The notes below the pieces were generated by a model that was given only the letters and a program-made list of their open reading frames with translations, was not told the origin of the DNA and did not search any database. A program made the translations under genes and the position numbers. Of a stretch of DNA of 64,000 nt, positions 44,837-57,369 are shown piece after piece. Numbering within the stretch: the stretch's first letter is position 1; each line of letters begins with the position of its first letter. Source of the stretch: Tenrec ecaudatus (lineage: Eukaryota; Chordata; Mammalia; Afrosoricida; Tenrecidae); assembly GCF_050624435.1 (NCBI RefSeq), contig NC_134535.1, positions 127,397,731 to 127,461,730 of the forward strand, in the 5' to 3' direction.

Positions 44837-45495
44837 CTAAACATATTTCTTCAAGAACTTTTTGTGAAATTCAGATCACAGTGTATCATTTGCAAGTCTT
44901 GGATCTTTCTCTGGATCATCTACATCTTTTGCACAGTCTGGCCGATAACATCGTCATCCACCTCCTGTTAACGTTGAACTTGGCCTGAGGCTGGGCTGGG
45001 CCAGTGAGATGAAGAGTGTCCACGCAGAGTATTTTCCATACAGAGATCTCCTTCTTCAGTCCTTTGTTCTTGTTCCTCGTTGGCCTGCTCTTCAGCTTTC
45101 TTTTCCCCGAGTTTTTGTTTTGTTTTCCTAGTTCTGCAAGAGGAGCCGTAGTGTCATCCCCACTCCCCTCTTCAATATCCTCCCCTCCGTCTGTCTCAAG
45201 GTTGGTGTCAGGAATCTGGTCCAGCTGGGGCTTCTTTGACACTGAAGAAGTTGTATGGTCTCGGGTTGGATGATCTCTACCCTTTTCTCTTGCAGCAGCT
45301 CTCTCTTATCCATTTCTCTTCAGAAATTACATTGGGAACTTCTTCAGGGGCATCCGGAATGGTTTGTCTGTCTTTTATCCTTGTGTGAGAGGACAGGTCT
45401 CTGCTTGAATCTGACTTTGAGAGCTGGCCCAAAGCATCTTCTTTTCTTCTTTCACTATTTGCAGCTTCAAACGTTGGCCTGGCTGCAGTTGTCTT
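44837..45495 (-). pseudogene. CWC15P: Processed pseudogene of the splicing factor CWC15
   Basis: The minus strand of this 659-bp stretch is colinear with the complete CWC15 (AD002) coding sequence of about 690 bp, without introns. The N-terminal part reads TTAARPTFE and then [16 protein letters not shown]; the middle SVSKKPQLDQIP; the C-terminal part LTGPAQPQAKFNVNRRWDDDV, then NDTL and FHKKF, with a stop at 44839-44837. The start codon is lost (AAG at 45495-45493), and frameshifts and an in-frame stop break the frame, for example after the N-terminal third and after NRRW. CWC15 is a component of the PRP19-associated spliceosome complex. The intact gene lies elsewhere; this is a retrocopy and non-functional. 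Symbol given only to indicate the parent. Confidence 0.9.
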
Positions 45496-45540
45496 TTATA
45501 TGTTTGACTGAGGTCCCATGTAGCTCAACCTCCGGAGATC

Positions 45541-45755
45541 AGTACTTGTATTTTATTGACTATGTTAAAAACATTCGATTGTGTGGATCATAAAAAAATA
45601 TACCTGGAGTTCTAGACCAGTTAATCATGCTCATGCGGAACCTGTACATGGATCAAGACATAGATGTTCGAACAGAACAAGAGAATCGTTCATGGTTTAA
45701 AACCAGGAAAGATGTGCATCAGTACTGTATCCTTTCAGCATGCATATTGAAGGGC
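45541..45755 (+). mobile_element. RTE-type LINE fragment (reverse-transcriptase block)
   Basis: Reads FIDYVK.FDCVDHKK, then NLYMDQ and CILS-like residues in broken frames. It is the same block that occurs again at 46430-46670, so it is a separate fragment joined to the next copy. Confidence 0.75.
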
Positions 45756-47880
45756 AACTCAAGGAGATAAAGAAAAATATTATAATGAAATTCACAAAGA
45801 CCTAGAGTTAAAAAAAAACAACCCCAAAGGAAGAACACATTCAGCATATCTTAAACTGAAAAAACTTAAGAAAAAAAATCAAGCCTCGGATTGCCATATC
45901 GAAAGATTCTATGGGCAAAATATTGAATGATGCAGAAAGTAGCAAAAGAAAATGGAAAGAATATACCGTCACTGTACCAAAAAGAATGATTGGACATTCA
46001 ACCATTTCAAGAGATAGGATATGACCAAGAACTAAGGGTACTAACGGAAGAAGTCCAAGCTGCATTGAAATCATTAGTCAAAACCAAGGCTCCAGGAATG
46101 CTGGAATACCAGTTGAAATGTTCCACAAGCTGATAAACAAGCTGGAAGCACTCCCTCATCTACACCAAGAAATCGGGAAGACAGCTACTAGGCCAGCTGA
46201 CTGGAAGAGATTCCTATTTGTACCAATTCCAAAGAAAGGTGACTCAGCAGAATGTGCAAATTATAGAACAATATCATTGATATCACATGCAAATAAAATG
46301 TTGCTGAAGATCATCCAACAAGCGTGGTAGCAATACAGAGAGCTGACAGAGGTTCAGGCCACACTTAGAAGAGGATATGGAACTAGGGATATCATTGCTG
46401 ATGTCAGATTGAACTTGGAAAGAATACCAGCAAGATGTCTACCTGTGTTTTATTGACGATGCAAAGGTGTTTATGGACTCTGTGGATCATAACAAATTAT
46501 GCATGGGCTGGAAAATAATGAGAATCCCAGAACACGACATTGTGCTCACGCAGAATGTGTACATGGATCAAGAGGCAGTTGTGCAAACAAAGGGAATAGT
46601 GTGTGGTTTAGAATTAGGAAACGGCCACCAGGGCTGTATCCTCTCACCATACTTACTCAATCTGACTGCTGAGTAAATCATCAGCGAAGCTAGGCTCTAC
46701 AAAGAAGAAGGAAGCATTAGGGTTGGAGAACAGATTATTAATAGCCTTTCACATGACTTTCCATATGAAGATGACACAATTTTGCTTGCTGAAAGTGAGG
46801 AGGACTTGAAGTACTTGCTGATGAAGATCAAAGATTTCAGTCTTCAATACGGATTATAACTTCATGTAAGAAAGCCAGACTCCTCACAACTGGACCAATA
46901 GGTAACATCATGATAAATAGAGAAAAGATTGAATTTATCAAAGACTTCCTCTTGCTTACAACCATAATCCATGCTCATGGAAGCAGCAGTCAAGAGATCA
47001 AGTGATGCACTGCAGCGCACCTCCCTCAGGACCTCTGCTGCACAAGCCCTCTTACAATGTTGAAAAGCAAGGGTATTATTTTGCGGACTAAGGTGCACCT
47101 TACCCAAACCATAGTATTTTCTTTCTTTTTTTTAAAGCATTTTATTAGGGGCTCATACAACTCTTACCACAATCCATACATATACATTCATCAATTGTAT
47201 AAAGCACAGCTGTACATTCTTTGCCCTAATCATTTCAAAGCATTTGCTCTCCACTTAAGCCCTTTGCATCAGGTCCTCTTTTTTCCCCCTCCCTCCCCAC
47301 TCCCCACTCCCTCAAGAGCCCTTGATAATTTATAGATTATTATTTTGTTATATCTTGCCCTATCCGGCCTCTCCCTTCACCCCCTTTTCTGTTGTCCATC
47401 CCCCAGGGAGGAAGTCACATGTAGATCCTTGTAACAAACCATAGTATTTTCAATCGCCTCATTTACATGTAAGACTTGAACATTGAATAAGGAAGATCAA
47501 AGAAGAATCAATGCACTTGAATTATGGAGCTGGTGAGGAATACTGAAAGCAGCACGGACTGCGAAAAGAAAGAGCAAATCTGTCTTGGAAGAAGCAGAGC
47601 TAGAATATTCCTTAGAGGCAGGGAGACCAAGACGGAGCCTCACATACTTTGGGCATATTACTAGGATAGACCAGTCCTTGCAAAAGGGCATCATGCTTGC
47701 TAGCGAGGTAGTGAAAGGGAGGAAGATCCTGGACAAGGTAGTGTCGTGGACACAGTGGCTGCAATGTTGGGTTCGACTCTACCAACAATTGTAAGCACGG
47801 TGCCTGCCAGGCAGTGCTTGGTTCTGTTGTGGTTGTGTTTGTTATGAGTCAGAAATGACTCAATGCCCCTAACAGCAACA
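45756..47880 (+). mobile_element. RTE-type LINE, reverse transcriptase and 3' end, broken
   Basis: Contains the linker and reverse-transcriptase region of an RTE/BovB-like ORF: KAPG, WKRFLFVPIPKKGD, NYRTISLISHANK, DSVDHNKL, QGCILSPYLLNL, then YEDDTILLAESEEDL. The catalytic YADD motif reads YEDD. It ends with the conserved C-terminal domain (RRINALELW-like, EEAELEYSLEAG) and the 3' terminus near 'atgactcaatgcccctaaca'. Stops and frameshifts are frequent. It is interrupted at 47122-47435 by a retroposon. This LINE is the presumed mobiliser of AfroSINEs, since both share the 3' tail. Confidence 0.85.
47122..47435 (-). mobile_element. Young retroposon nested in RTE, 16-bp target duplication
   Basis: The direct repeats aaaccatagtattttc at 47106-47121 and 47436-47451 are identical and flank a T-rich left end. 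The insert matches the last 300 bp of the 12208-14455 element in reverse orientation, with a single 3' terminus. It therefore inserted after the RTE copy. Confidence 0.9.
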
Positions 47881-47889
47881 AGTGCACGA

Positions 47890-50470
47890 ATTCAAGTGTT
47901 TCTTTAAGCATTTACGTTTTTGACAACACGTTCCCCTCTGCCTGGTGGAGTATGCTTATCTCTTTGGAGGCTGCTTGGTTCCAAGAGTGTTTAAGCAGAA
48001 TTCTACTTTTAAATTGTTCTGGGAAAATTTTCTCATAGGAAGTTCCTTGAGGGAAGGAGTCATTTGATTCTTTTTTAACTTGGCTGAAGTTTATCCATTT
48101 TCTTCGAGGTTATCTTGTTATTTATTGTTCTCTTTCCAAGTTTAAGACAATGTGTTTTATCTTGGAGTCTACTTGTTTCCTCTTTGATAGAGTATTTTGC
48201 ATTTCCACTATTCTCTCTATATCCTTTAGAATAATCTCCATGCAGATTGATAGTTCTGTTTCCCTGTTTCCAGTCTTTTAAGTTGGTCTTACGTTACTGG
48301 TTGCAGTGATTGGGTTGACTTCTAGGTGGGGATGTCTTGCATGTTGATCAGGTTGATTTTTGCTGTTAATGTTGATTCTCTGTTCAAAGAAATCCTCTTG
48401 TTAATTTTTGAAAGTTTGGCCTTGTCTTTACAATTTAATTTTTCCTCTCCTAGAAATGCCCTTATTCCTTCCTCATCTTTGGTGGACAGTTGTGCAGGAC
48501 ACAAGGTGCTTGGTTGGCACATGTTTTCTTTCAGCGTTCTTTGTGTGTCATCTTGTTATCTTTTTGCCTTCATGGTTTCTGCTGAAAAATCTGAGTGTAG
48601 GCTTCCTGACTCGTCGGCGGCTAACTTAATTTTTCTTGAGTTGCACACAGGATTTTTTCTTTGCCTTTGATTTTGGAAAGCTTCATGATCATCCCTATAG
48701 TTACTTTCTTCTGGGGTCTAGGCTTTTAGTTTCTGGATAGTTAGTTTCTCTTCTTTCATGTCAGGAATCATATTTTTCCCCACAAGTAGGTCTTTGACAA
48801 TTTTTCTGTACTTTAATTTTGTTTCTTCCTGTTCTAGAATTCTTAACAAATATATATTATTCATCTTGGTGGTGCTCCATATAATTCTTAGGATTTGGGG
48901 GATCTTTTTATGGATCATCCTCAGGTTGAGAGAGAATTATCTTCAAGCTCACTGATTTGGCCTGTCTTTGGCCCCTGTACCTCTCTCAATCTTTTCTTTT
49001 TTTCTTCTTTCTTTCCATTATTGAACATACCCAAGAATCATTCTTCTGAATTCTTTTTCTGATAGCTACAATGCCCTATCGTCCTCAGAAAGGTCTTTCA
49101 GCCCCACATATCAGTCACTTGTTTGCCACATCCTGTCCTGTTTCTTTGTATGAAGTACAGTTTCTTTGTAGGACCTGCAATTGCCTACTGTCTCTGAGAC
49201 ACAGCGGAGTCTTTAAAGGTGTGTTTATTGGTTGATCGGGTGGTACTGGAGCAGGTGGTAGCCCTTGCCCGCTTGGTGTAAGTGCTGGAGGTGCAACAGT
49301 GGATAGATTATGTGGGGAGAGTTATCTCTGTCAGATTGAATGAGACAGGACTGATTAAAAAAAACCAAAAACCAAGTAAGCCAATGCACACAAGAACGAA
49401 AAACAAAAGTAAAAAACAAACAAAAGAAACCAAAATCAAACAAACAAAAAATAATAGCAATGACTCCAGGCTGGAACCAGCAGCGGCTGTCTTTTTTTCA
49501 GTCACGAGTCTGTGCTTGTTTCATGTGAAGCATAGTAATGCAGCTATGGGAGTGTAAGGGTGAGGGGTGAAGACTTTTCTGAATACCAAGGGGTTATGGA
49601 AAGTTAGGGGTGATTCCTGTGTCTCACATGGACAGTTTATTTAAAAAAAAGAATAAAGAATAAAACAAAACAAACCCAAGCCAGCCAGCCCCAGGGGCCC
49701 CAGCGACTGGCCAGCCTGTGGATGACGTGCGTGTCTGCCTCAGCAGCCCCGCAGCCCCCACGGAGCACCCGGATGTGTGGGCCCTGCTTGCCTAGCTCAC
49801 TCTGATTTTTTTTAAAGCCCTAACATGACTCCGGTAGCCTCACCCCTCCAGTTCTACTCTGCTGTTTGAAAACCACGGGCCTCCGACTCTGGGAGCCTCT
49901 AGGGCCTTGCCTCTAGTGCAGAGTGGGGAAGTCACCCTGTGTGGCCCCTGCCTGCTGCTCCGCTGTGTTTGGGCTAGAGAAATAGCCGGCCCAGACGACT
50001 GGCTGCCCCACGCTGCTGCCGATGACTGCCTGGAGAATGGGAGTGTGTGCCTCACCCACGGCCCTGCGTTACGTCTTAGTGATAGAAAAGGAAAATGCTC
50101 CCTCTCCAGCTCTGGTAGGCCCAGTGCACTGGGGAATGCATGGGCCTGTGACCCTCTGTGTATCTCGAGCCCTGGACGTCAGGCTGGCTCATTCTCTTCT
50201 ACAGTGGCTGCTCGTGTGGTGTGCTGGACCTCCTGGTCGGGCCCACGTCTGTCTGCACTCACAGCCTGGCAATGTGGGGAATTTGCTGTGGTTGCTTGTT
50301 CTCTGTGTGTATGCATTGGACACACTTGACTTTCCCCCCGCATTTTCTTCAGAGATTCCGATTGTTCCTCTGAAGAGGTTTCCTCCTGTTCTTGTTGAAG
50401 AGGATCTTTTGCAGCGTCTCTATTTAGGCCATCATTTTTACTGGAATATTGGGTCATTTTAGTCTCTCCC
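47890..50470 (-). mobile_element. Old L1/HAL1-type 5' half, antisense
   Basis: AT-rich sequence with 'ggtttctgctgaaaaatctg', 'cttctggggtctaggctttt' and 'ggatcatcctcaggttgaga' resembles the antisense of an old L1/HAL1 ORF1 region. 49200-50470 may be the 5' UTR side. Open frames on both strands have no recognisable domain. Assignment is by overall pattern and is tentative; part could be something else. Confidence 0.45.
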
Positions 50471-50514
50471 TCTTTTTATGCCCAGTTATTCAGAATAAAA
50501 ATCCAGTTCCTTAC

Positions 50515-50585
50515 ATATTTCTGTAGAGTTGATTCAGACTCATAACTACACAGTAGGAATTATCCCATAGAGTTCACAATGCTTT
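50515..50585 (-). repeat. AfroSINE fragment, antisense
   Basis: 'gagttgattcagactcataa' followed by a degraded segment. Confidence 0.5.
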
Positions 50586-50599
50586 AAATACTTTAAATA

Positions 50600-52550
50600 T
50601 ACATATATTATTGTGTTTTGGTGAAAGTTTACATAGCAAATTAAGATCCCCTTAGGTAATTTCTGTACATACTGCTCAATGACATTGGCTATATTTTTCA
50701 CATTATATCAACATTTTTAGTGATTTTCTTAATATAGTATTGACAAACCATACACCTCCAGGGTTAAATCCCTTTTAAAATGAATTTGTATACACATCAT
50801 CACAATCAGTTTCAGTGCTTGCTGCCTCTCCTGGATTCCTTGCTTGTTCCCCAAATCCTCCCACCCTCTCTATCTCCCATCCTACCCCACATCCCCAATA
50901 AACCACAGCATCAATGATTATCTCTATGCATCGACTCCTCTTGTGCTTCACAAACTGGGAAACACAGCAGTAACGATGAAAAAAAAAACAAGATAAAGTA
51001 ATAATAATTATAATAATATAAAAACACAAATACAAATAAAGAGCAAGAAAGAAAAGACTGCCATCAATATTTAAAAAGGGAAGAGATTCAAACAAGCAAG
51101 AAATACTTGAGCCTACCTCAAATTCGGGTTGGGTCAAGAGGGAGGTCTGCTGACCAAGTGTCAAATTATACCGTGCTGGATCCACTATAATCAAGTTGAC
51201 AATAATCTCTGTCTGATCGTAAAGCTGTTGGAGTCCCTCGTCTGTGGCTAGATGGGATCTGTCAGAGGCTTAATTTAACTCGATACTCTTCAGATAGACT
51301 TTGGGCTTCCACTGTCTCCCAGAGACTTCTACAAATAGGGTGTTCACAATTTGAGCTCTGATACTTTTCCCTCTGTCTTATTTGGATTTTGTTATTGTCA
51401 TCCTTGGATCACACAGGCGGGTGTGCTTCTAACATGTGGACTTAGTTGACTCCTCTCTTAGATGGCTGCTTGTTTAAATACAAGCCTTTAAGACCCCAGA
51501 CCCTATTCTGGGCACCACACTTTGCTGTAGCACCCTTATCTTCAGTGACCATTTCATGAAGACAAGTATTGAGCAGGACCATGTGATCAGAAGTAATTGT
51601 CCTTGGATTGGGGCTAGGGTTAAGTGGAAGCCCAGAATCATCTGCTTGTCCGTGGGTTATGTGAGGCCCTGGTTTACTTTGGCAGAACAAAACAAACAGA
51701 AACAAACAAAAGGGAGAAGAACAAAAGAAGAAAATAAACACAAAAGAAAAGCATTGTGCACCATGCCCCTGGGGTAAAAGGCAACTACACTGATAACATC
51801 AATGTTTCCACTGACACCGAGCTCAAGTTATGGCCAATATGAGTCGTCTATGGGAGTACAGTTCTGCCGGAGCCACACCTCAGGAGTTGTTGCCCTGCAC
51901 AGTTGGATCTCCTAATCAATGGACTGAGTTTTGTTTACTGAGCACAGGGATTAGTGCCAGGGGGAAACTTCCTGGATCAATTCTTCCAAGTGCAGATCCC
52001 TGCCCAACAGATCAAAGCCTGTCATGTCATTGCCATTGACAGGGTCATGAGGTACTAAATATATGGTGGTTCTCGGTCCCTTTCCCTCGGATATCCACCA
52101 AGCCTGGGTTTTTCCCTAAGGTCCTGTGGCCGCCACTTCCACATCTCCGGGGAGGCCCCTCTCTATTTCCTCTCCCAGCAGAGTACCCCAGTCCTCAGTC
52201 CAAGGGGACAGACAGCTTAAGACAGGGCTCAGTTCATTAGTAGGGCCTCTATGTTAAGTCCTTCTGGTGTAGCCCCTGGGGAATACCATGCTGCCAGCAA
52301 GGTCAGAGTCCAAGGGCATCGTGGTGCTTAGTCCATGGCGTGTTTCACTGAAGGTTGGGTAGAAGCATATTCGTAGTGTCTGCCCAGGAACATAAAATCT
52401 GGTCTATTGTCCCCCTACATTCCCTACAATCATGGTTTAACATCCCTTCCCAAAGTAAGTTTGCTCCTCCCCATTCGTCTGCCATACTCCCCAACAGAAA
52501 TATGTGGGTCTCCTCTAAAATATAGATGCCCCTTCCCCCGGTCTTAACTT
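50600..52550 (-). mobile_element. Old long retroposon of the afrotherian lineage, antisense
   Basis: The left (3') end 'ttggtgaaagtttacatagc', then 'aaattaagatcc', is a motif I recall from afrotherian genomes. At 51405-51500 it carries the module 'ggatcacacaggcgggtgtg', then 'cttagatggctgcttgttta' and 'caagcctttaagacccc', homologous to the tandem module of the young 2.25-kb element. About 2 kb, much more diverged than the young copies. Confidence 0.55.
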
Positions 52551-52589
52551 AATTTTCCAGCAAGGTTCTTCCATTTCTGTGGAGGGCCC

Positions 52590-52738
52590 CTTGATTTGTC
52601 ACAAAGACTATAAATCGTTAAGGAAACACATTGGCACATCTTTCCCACCCCTTGTCCCACACAGTAATGGGTGGATTCAAACTACCAACCTTTTAGGCAG
52701 TAGCTGGGCACCTAACCACTGTGCCACCAGGGTTCCTT
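52590..52738 (-). repeat. AfroSINE, antisense, 3'-shortened
   Basis: 'aaagactataaatcgttaag', 'ggtggattcaaactaccaac' and 'ccactgtgccaccagggttc' in antisense order. Confidence 0.85.
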
Positions 52739-52914
52739 TGCCAATTCTTTAGGAGCTACAGCTCTAGCTACCACCTCATGGCCCCTTTGCCTGAATGCAC
52801 ATACTCTGGACTCTGATGATTCTTGAAGACCACAGACACACCCCTCTCTGGCCCCCTACATGCTGGATCCCCCTCCCCAGGACCCTTATGGCCAGTTCCC
52901 CTCTTTTTTCAAAA

Positions 52915-53785
52915 TTTTAATAAGTCATTTTATTGGGGGCTTTTACAGCTCTTATCACAACCCATACATCAATTGTATCAAGCCCATTTGTACATATGTT
53001 GCCATCATCATTTTCAAAATATTTTCTTTCTACTTGAGCCCTTGGGATCAGCTCCTCTTTGTTCCCTCCTCGCACTCGCCCACCCTCATAGACCCCTAAT
53101 AAATTATTATTATTTTCATATCTTATACTGTCCGCTGTCTCCCTTCACCCACGTTACTACTGTTTGTCCCCATGGGGAGGTGGGAGGTGAATTACTGTAG
53201 TCAGTCCTCCATTTATCCCCCCACCTTCCCCCTACCCTCATGGTATTGCTACTCCCATTGCTGTTCCTGAGGGGTTTATCTGTCCCGATTCTGTGTGTCC
53301 AGAGCAATTATCTGTACCAAAGTACATGCTCGGGTCTAAGGTAAAACTAAGGTCATGACAGTGGGGGTGGGGGAGCACTAAAGAACTAGAGGAATGTTGT
53401 GTGTTCCGTCAGTGCTGTCCTGCGCCCTGCATGCCTCATTCTTTCCTTGTGACCCTTCTGTGAGGAAATGTCCACTTATTTACAGATGGGCCTTGGGTCT
53501 CCACTCTGACCCCCATCATTTGCATCAATATATTTGTTTTGGGTCTTCTGGTACCTGAGACCTTATCCTGTCCACGCCTCATGATCACACAGACTGGTGC
53601 ACTTTTTCCACGTGGACTTTGTTGCTTCCCTACTAGATGGCCGCTTATTTAACTTCGAGCTTTGAAGACCCCAGATGCTATATCTTTTGATAGTCGGGCA
53701 CCATCAGCTTTTTTCACCACATTTGCTTGCACCCATTTTGTCTTCAGCGATTATGTAGGTGAGCATGATGGAATACTGGGTTAGT
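52915..53785 (-). mobile_element. Retroposon of the same lineage, intermediate age, antisense
   Basis: Left end 'ttttattgggggcttttaca' then 'gctcttatcacaacccatac', followed by the pyrimidine-rich block and 'gatgggccttgggtctccac'. One copy of the 'ctagatggccgcttatttaa' module lies at 53580-53760. Only one module is seen, not two in tandem as in the young copies. Confidence 0.8.
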
Positions 53786-54897
53786 AGAACAAAGCGTTCT
53801 TGCATTGGGGGAGTACTTGAATCCCAATGCCTGCAGTTCCCTTCTTTCACAGATTTCTGCTCTAGTGTGCATTCATCGAATATGGCTTCTCCATCTTTAC
53901 TTATGAAATAGCCCAGCCTAGACCCATGTGTCTCTTGTCCCCTCCATCACCCGTATCACCACCTGTGCATTTGAGATTTGGTCTTTTGTCTATCTCCTTC
54001 CACTCGAATGGAAACCTCGCGGTGGCAGGTCTATTCCTAAATCAAGGCCTGCCCCATTGTGGGATCTTAATATACATCTGTAGTTGTTGAATGAGGGAAA
54101 CTAGCACTCAGTATGTGAGCGTGAATCAGTGACTTGCAGTGGAAGCTTCTGGAACCAGGACAGCTAGGTCAGTGGACAAGTGGGTATTGTCAAGGGAGGG
54201 AGGCTCCCACTTGGCAGACCCTCTGAGGTGGTCAGGCAGGATACTCTGAGTGGTGCCAGGAGGGTATGTGGGATAAACAGGTGTGAAGGGCTCCCTAGGA
54301 GGCCTGGCTAGAGGTGGGGGCCCCCTGGCTCATCATCTGGGGCTTCCTGTACTTCCCTTCCTGTCCAGTGAGTCAGCTCGGGTGGGGGAAATGAATGACC
54401 AGCTGGGGAAGTGACCCTAGTCAAGAGTAAAGGGAAGGTGGTTAAGGGTCAACAAAACAAGAACTTACTCATTCCACCCACCCTCTTACTCTGTCTGTCG
54501 GTTGTTTTTGTGTATCTCCAGTTTCTGTCTGGGCCAGGGGCACGCCTCTCTGTGCTTCATGAATGCTTCCTCTCCAGGTCCCGTGCTTTCTGGAATGCCC
54601 TAGCAGCGTGGTTTATAATGTCCCTTTCTGCTTTGGCTCTCTTCCACCCATCTTCTCTTCTTGCCTGCTCCTTCTCTTTTCTACTGTATTAGGGGAGAAA
54701 AGAGACCCCAAATTCAAATAGAGCTTCATTTATCACATTCAAAACAAAGACAAAGACCAGATGAGGGAGACCATCAGCAGGAGGCCATGCGGGTGCTCAG
54801 GGATTCACGTGTACACGGCCACCGAAATGGGGCATGGAGAAGAGGGACCCATCACCACATTATTACTGGCAGCAAATCAATCCATTACAATTCTAGT
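53786..54897. other. Unique intergenic sequence
   Basis: No repeat or gene recognised. Confidence 0.5.
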
Positions 54898-55090
54898 GGG
54901 ACCCTGGTGGTGTGGTGGTTATGCACTGGGCTGGGATCTCTATGGTCGGCCGTTCACAGTCACCAGCAGCTCCACAGGAGAAAGACTGGGTGTTCTACTC
55001 CTGTAAACAGTTAAAGGTCTCAGAAACCCACAGGGGGTCGGTTGCTATGAGTCAGCATTCACTTGATGGCAGTGAGTTTGGTTTTGGTAT
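54898..55090 (+). repeat. AfroSINE
   Basis: 'accctggtggtgtggtggtt' at the 5' end; 'cacaggagaaagactgggtg'; 3' part 'ggttgctatgagtcagcatt'. Nearly complete. Confidence 0.9.
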
Positions 55091-55226
55091 GGGCAGGACC
55101 ACAGAAGCAGGCACCGGACCATGGCTGTAGATTAGAAAAGTTTATAAGATTGGCTCAGGCCCCTCTGAGCGCCTTAGTTGTCGTATGGCTTGTACTATGT
55201 CCCCCTAGTTTCACAATTTCCATTAA

Positions 55227-55432
55227 GCCCTGGTGGCATAGTGGTTACACATTGGAATGCTGATCATAAGGTCGGAAGTTCAAAACCACCAGCCACTCCA
55301 AAGGAGAAAGACGAGACGTTTTACTCCTCTGAAGAATTAAAAGCTTTGAAAACTCACAGTGGCAGTTCTGCCATGTTCTATAGGGCTGCTCTCAGTGGGA
55401 TTCGATCTGAGGGCAGTGAGTTTGGTTGATTT
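55227..55432 (+). repeat. AfroSINE, complete
   Basis: 'gccctggtggcatagtggtt', box-B-like 'ggaagttcaaaaccaccagc', 'aaaggagaaagacgagacgt' and the tail 'gggcagtgagtttggtt'. Confidence 0.93.
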
Positions 55433-55811
55433 TGTCTGGAGGAAGCCCTGGAGGGTGAGACTGCCCTGCCCTGGGCTGGTTCTTAAAACCATCCAGTTTA
55501 AGAGCACTTTCAAACATGTTCTTGGGTCACTGACCCAAAAGAACTCACTGGAGGCTGAACGTATGAGGAGATTTAAAATGGCTTTAGGTAGGACTACCAG
55601 TGTAAGCTGTAGCCTTCTGCTAATCCTGTGCGCAGCATGTTAGCTTTCTCTAATCCACGTCCCCTCCCTTCCCCTGTCCGCTTCCTACCATCTTTCAGTC
55701 TGTACTCACGGTAGTCTCTTCTCTCACTCACTCTGCTATAAGTTTCGGAAGCTAGGGACCGTTGGTGCCCATTCGCTGCTGTGTCTCCGTGCTTGGCACA
55801 ATTGGAGACAC
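55433..55811. other. Unique intergenic sequence
   Basis: Nothing recognised. Confidence 0.5.
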
Positions 55812-55912
55812 CAGTAAACTCACTGCCATTGAGTCAATGCTAACTCATAGTGACCCCCAACTTGTGGGTGCCCGAGACTGTGCCTATGCCAGTACAGATC
55901 TGTAAAGCAGTG
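55812..55912 (-). repeat. AfroSINE fragment, antisense
   Basis: 'aaactcactgccattgagtc' then 'aatgctaactcatagtgacc' is the tail half of an antisense copy. Confidence 0.85.
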
Positions 55913-56339
55913 AATGGGTGAAGGAAGGAACGAGGGGATGTGTATCTCCTGCTGGTGCCACTCTCCGGACACAACAACCAGCCCTAAAATCTGATCGTTT
56001 CAATTCAAATTCAAGATGACACAGTTTTTACTTAATCTCTTCTATCTTACATTTGTGTCTTCCCCCCCCCCCTCCCATCACAATCCTTTCAATTATTCAG
56101 TACACTAGGGATGACAGAATTAGAATAACACACACTTACTTGTTCATTTTTGCCTGCATCAAACACACAGCAGTCTCAGATTAACAATGCCAACATTCTC
56201 TTCAACAATATGATGATCTAAAACAGTTGATTCCCCCTCCCCATTTCTTTTGGTCATTAGACTAGGTTACACTAGGGATGTATACAAGTTGTGAACCTTA
56301 AAGTCACTTAGATAGTGATTGTGGAACAAAGATGGGGCT
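55913..56339. other. Intergenic sequence with a poly-C run
   Basis: C-run at about 56063-56072. No gene or clear repeat. Confidence 0.5.
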
Positions 56340-56446
56340 TTCTATCCGAGCAAAGGGCTACAGACTTAGAACCAGGGGCAGTTCTGCCCTATTCTATAGG
56401 GTCACTGTGAGTTGGAATTGACTCAGTGCCAGTGAGTTTTGTTTGT
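56340..56446 (+). repeat. AfroSINE 3' half
   Basis: 'cagttctgccctattctata' and 'actgtgagttggaattgact' then 'cagtgccagtgagtttt'. Confidence 0.85.
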
Positions 56447-57369
56447 CTCAAGCTACTGATTGTGTCACCGACTGCATACACAGGTTCATTTGTTTCATTT
56501 CATTTTCAATGTTCAGAGATTATGTATTAAAAACTTCAAATGTTATTTTATAATCATGCAAAATATTTAACGGTCCCAAGTCAAATTTACAAAACAAAAT
56601 GCTAATACTCATCTATTTAACGAATATATTTGATTCTCTCATTGCCTTCTTTACCGTATGGTCTATTATTTTATTAAACATAAATATTTGTATTTGTATT
56701 GTATTTGTATTTTTTATCTGTCCGACTGTTACCTTGTATTTTTCTTCTTCTTTGCTTTCTCCACTGTAGGTATATTCCATAGTAGTGATATGAAAGTAGA
56801 CATCATTGTTTTTATTTAGTTGCATAGTATTTTGTCATGTAATTTATTCAGACAGCTTTCTACTTAAGGATAGTTTCCTGTCTTATGATGAAAATAATTC
56901 TGCCTTATTTGTGCCCCCACTTCTTTTAACAGTCTTTTTGGGAAACACCCTGGATAAGTTGTGGGTCAACATTGAAAAGCAGATGTAATTTTGCTAACTA
57001 TTTCCAATTCCTGTTATAGTTATGCCCTTGTCTACGCCCTCCAACCATGAGAGAATACCATATCTCCGTAGCCTTGCCACAACGTCTGAATTTTGCCAAT
57101 CGCAATGGTGTATATGCGTGTAGTTCTAATTTGCATACTTCCTATTATGAGCAAGCATGAGAATATTTTTAAAAGGTTAAGTAAAATTTCCATTTCTTTG
57201 TAAGTTGTTTAACTCACTTTCAAAAACAGTGTTTTTTTTTGGGGGGGGGGGATGGGAACTCTGGAGTCTGCGAGGAGCAAGCTGGCCCCAAACTTCTCCA
57301 AATCCACACTTCTTTGCCTCCAATTCTTACGCATCTAAGGACAGGGAACAACAGACACACCTTTATAGG
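56447..57369 (-). mobile_element. Old L1 3' region, antisense (clear from about 56810)
   Basis: 'gcatagtattttgtcatgta', then 'ctttctacttaaggatagtt' and 'ccaatcgcaatggtgtatat', follow the antisense L1M ORF2/3' UTR boundary. The part before 56640 is AT-rich and uncertain. A G-run lies at about 57241-57250. Confidence 0.55.

Noticed and set aside
45541-47880. RTE reverse transcriptase as a functional gene
   Set aside because: Multiple stops and frameshifts, YADD changed to YEDD, and interrupted by a retroposon.
49907-50462. Overlapping 140-146 codon open frames on the plus strand and a Glu/Gln-rich 92-codon frame on the minus strand
   Set aside because: No recognisable domain; the location within old L1-like sequence makes coding unlikely.
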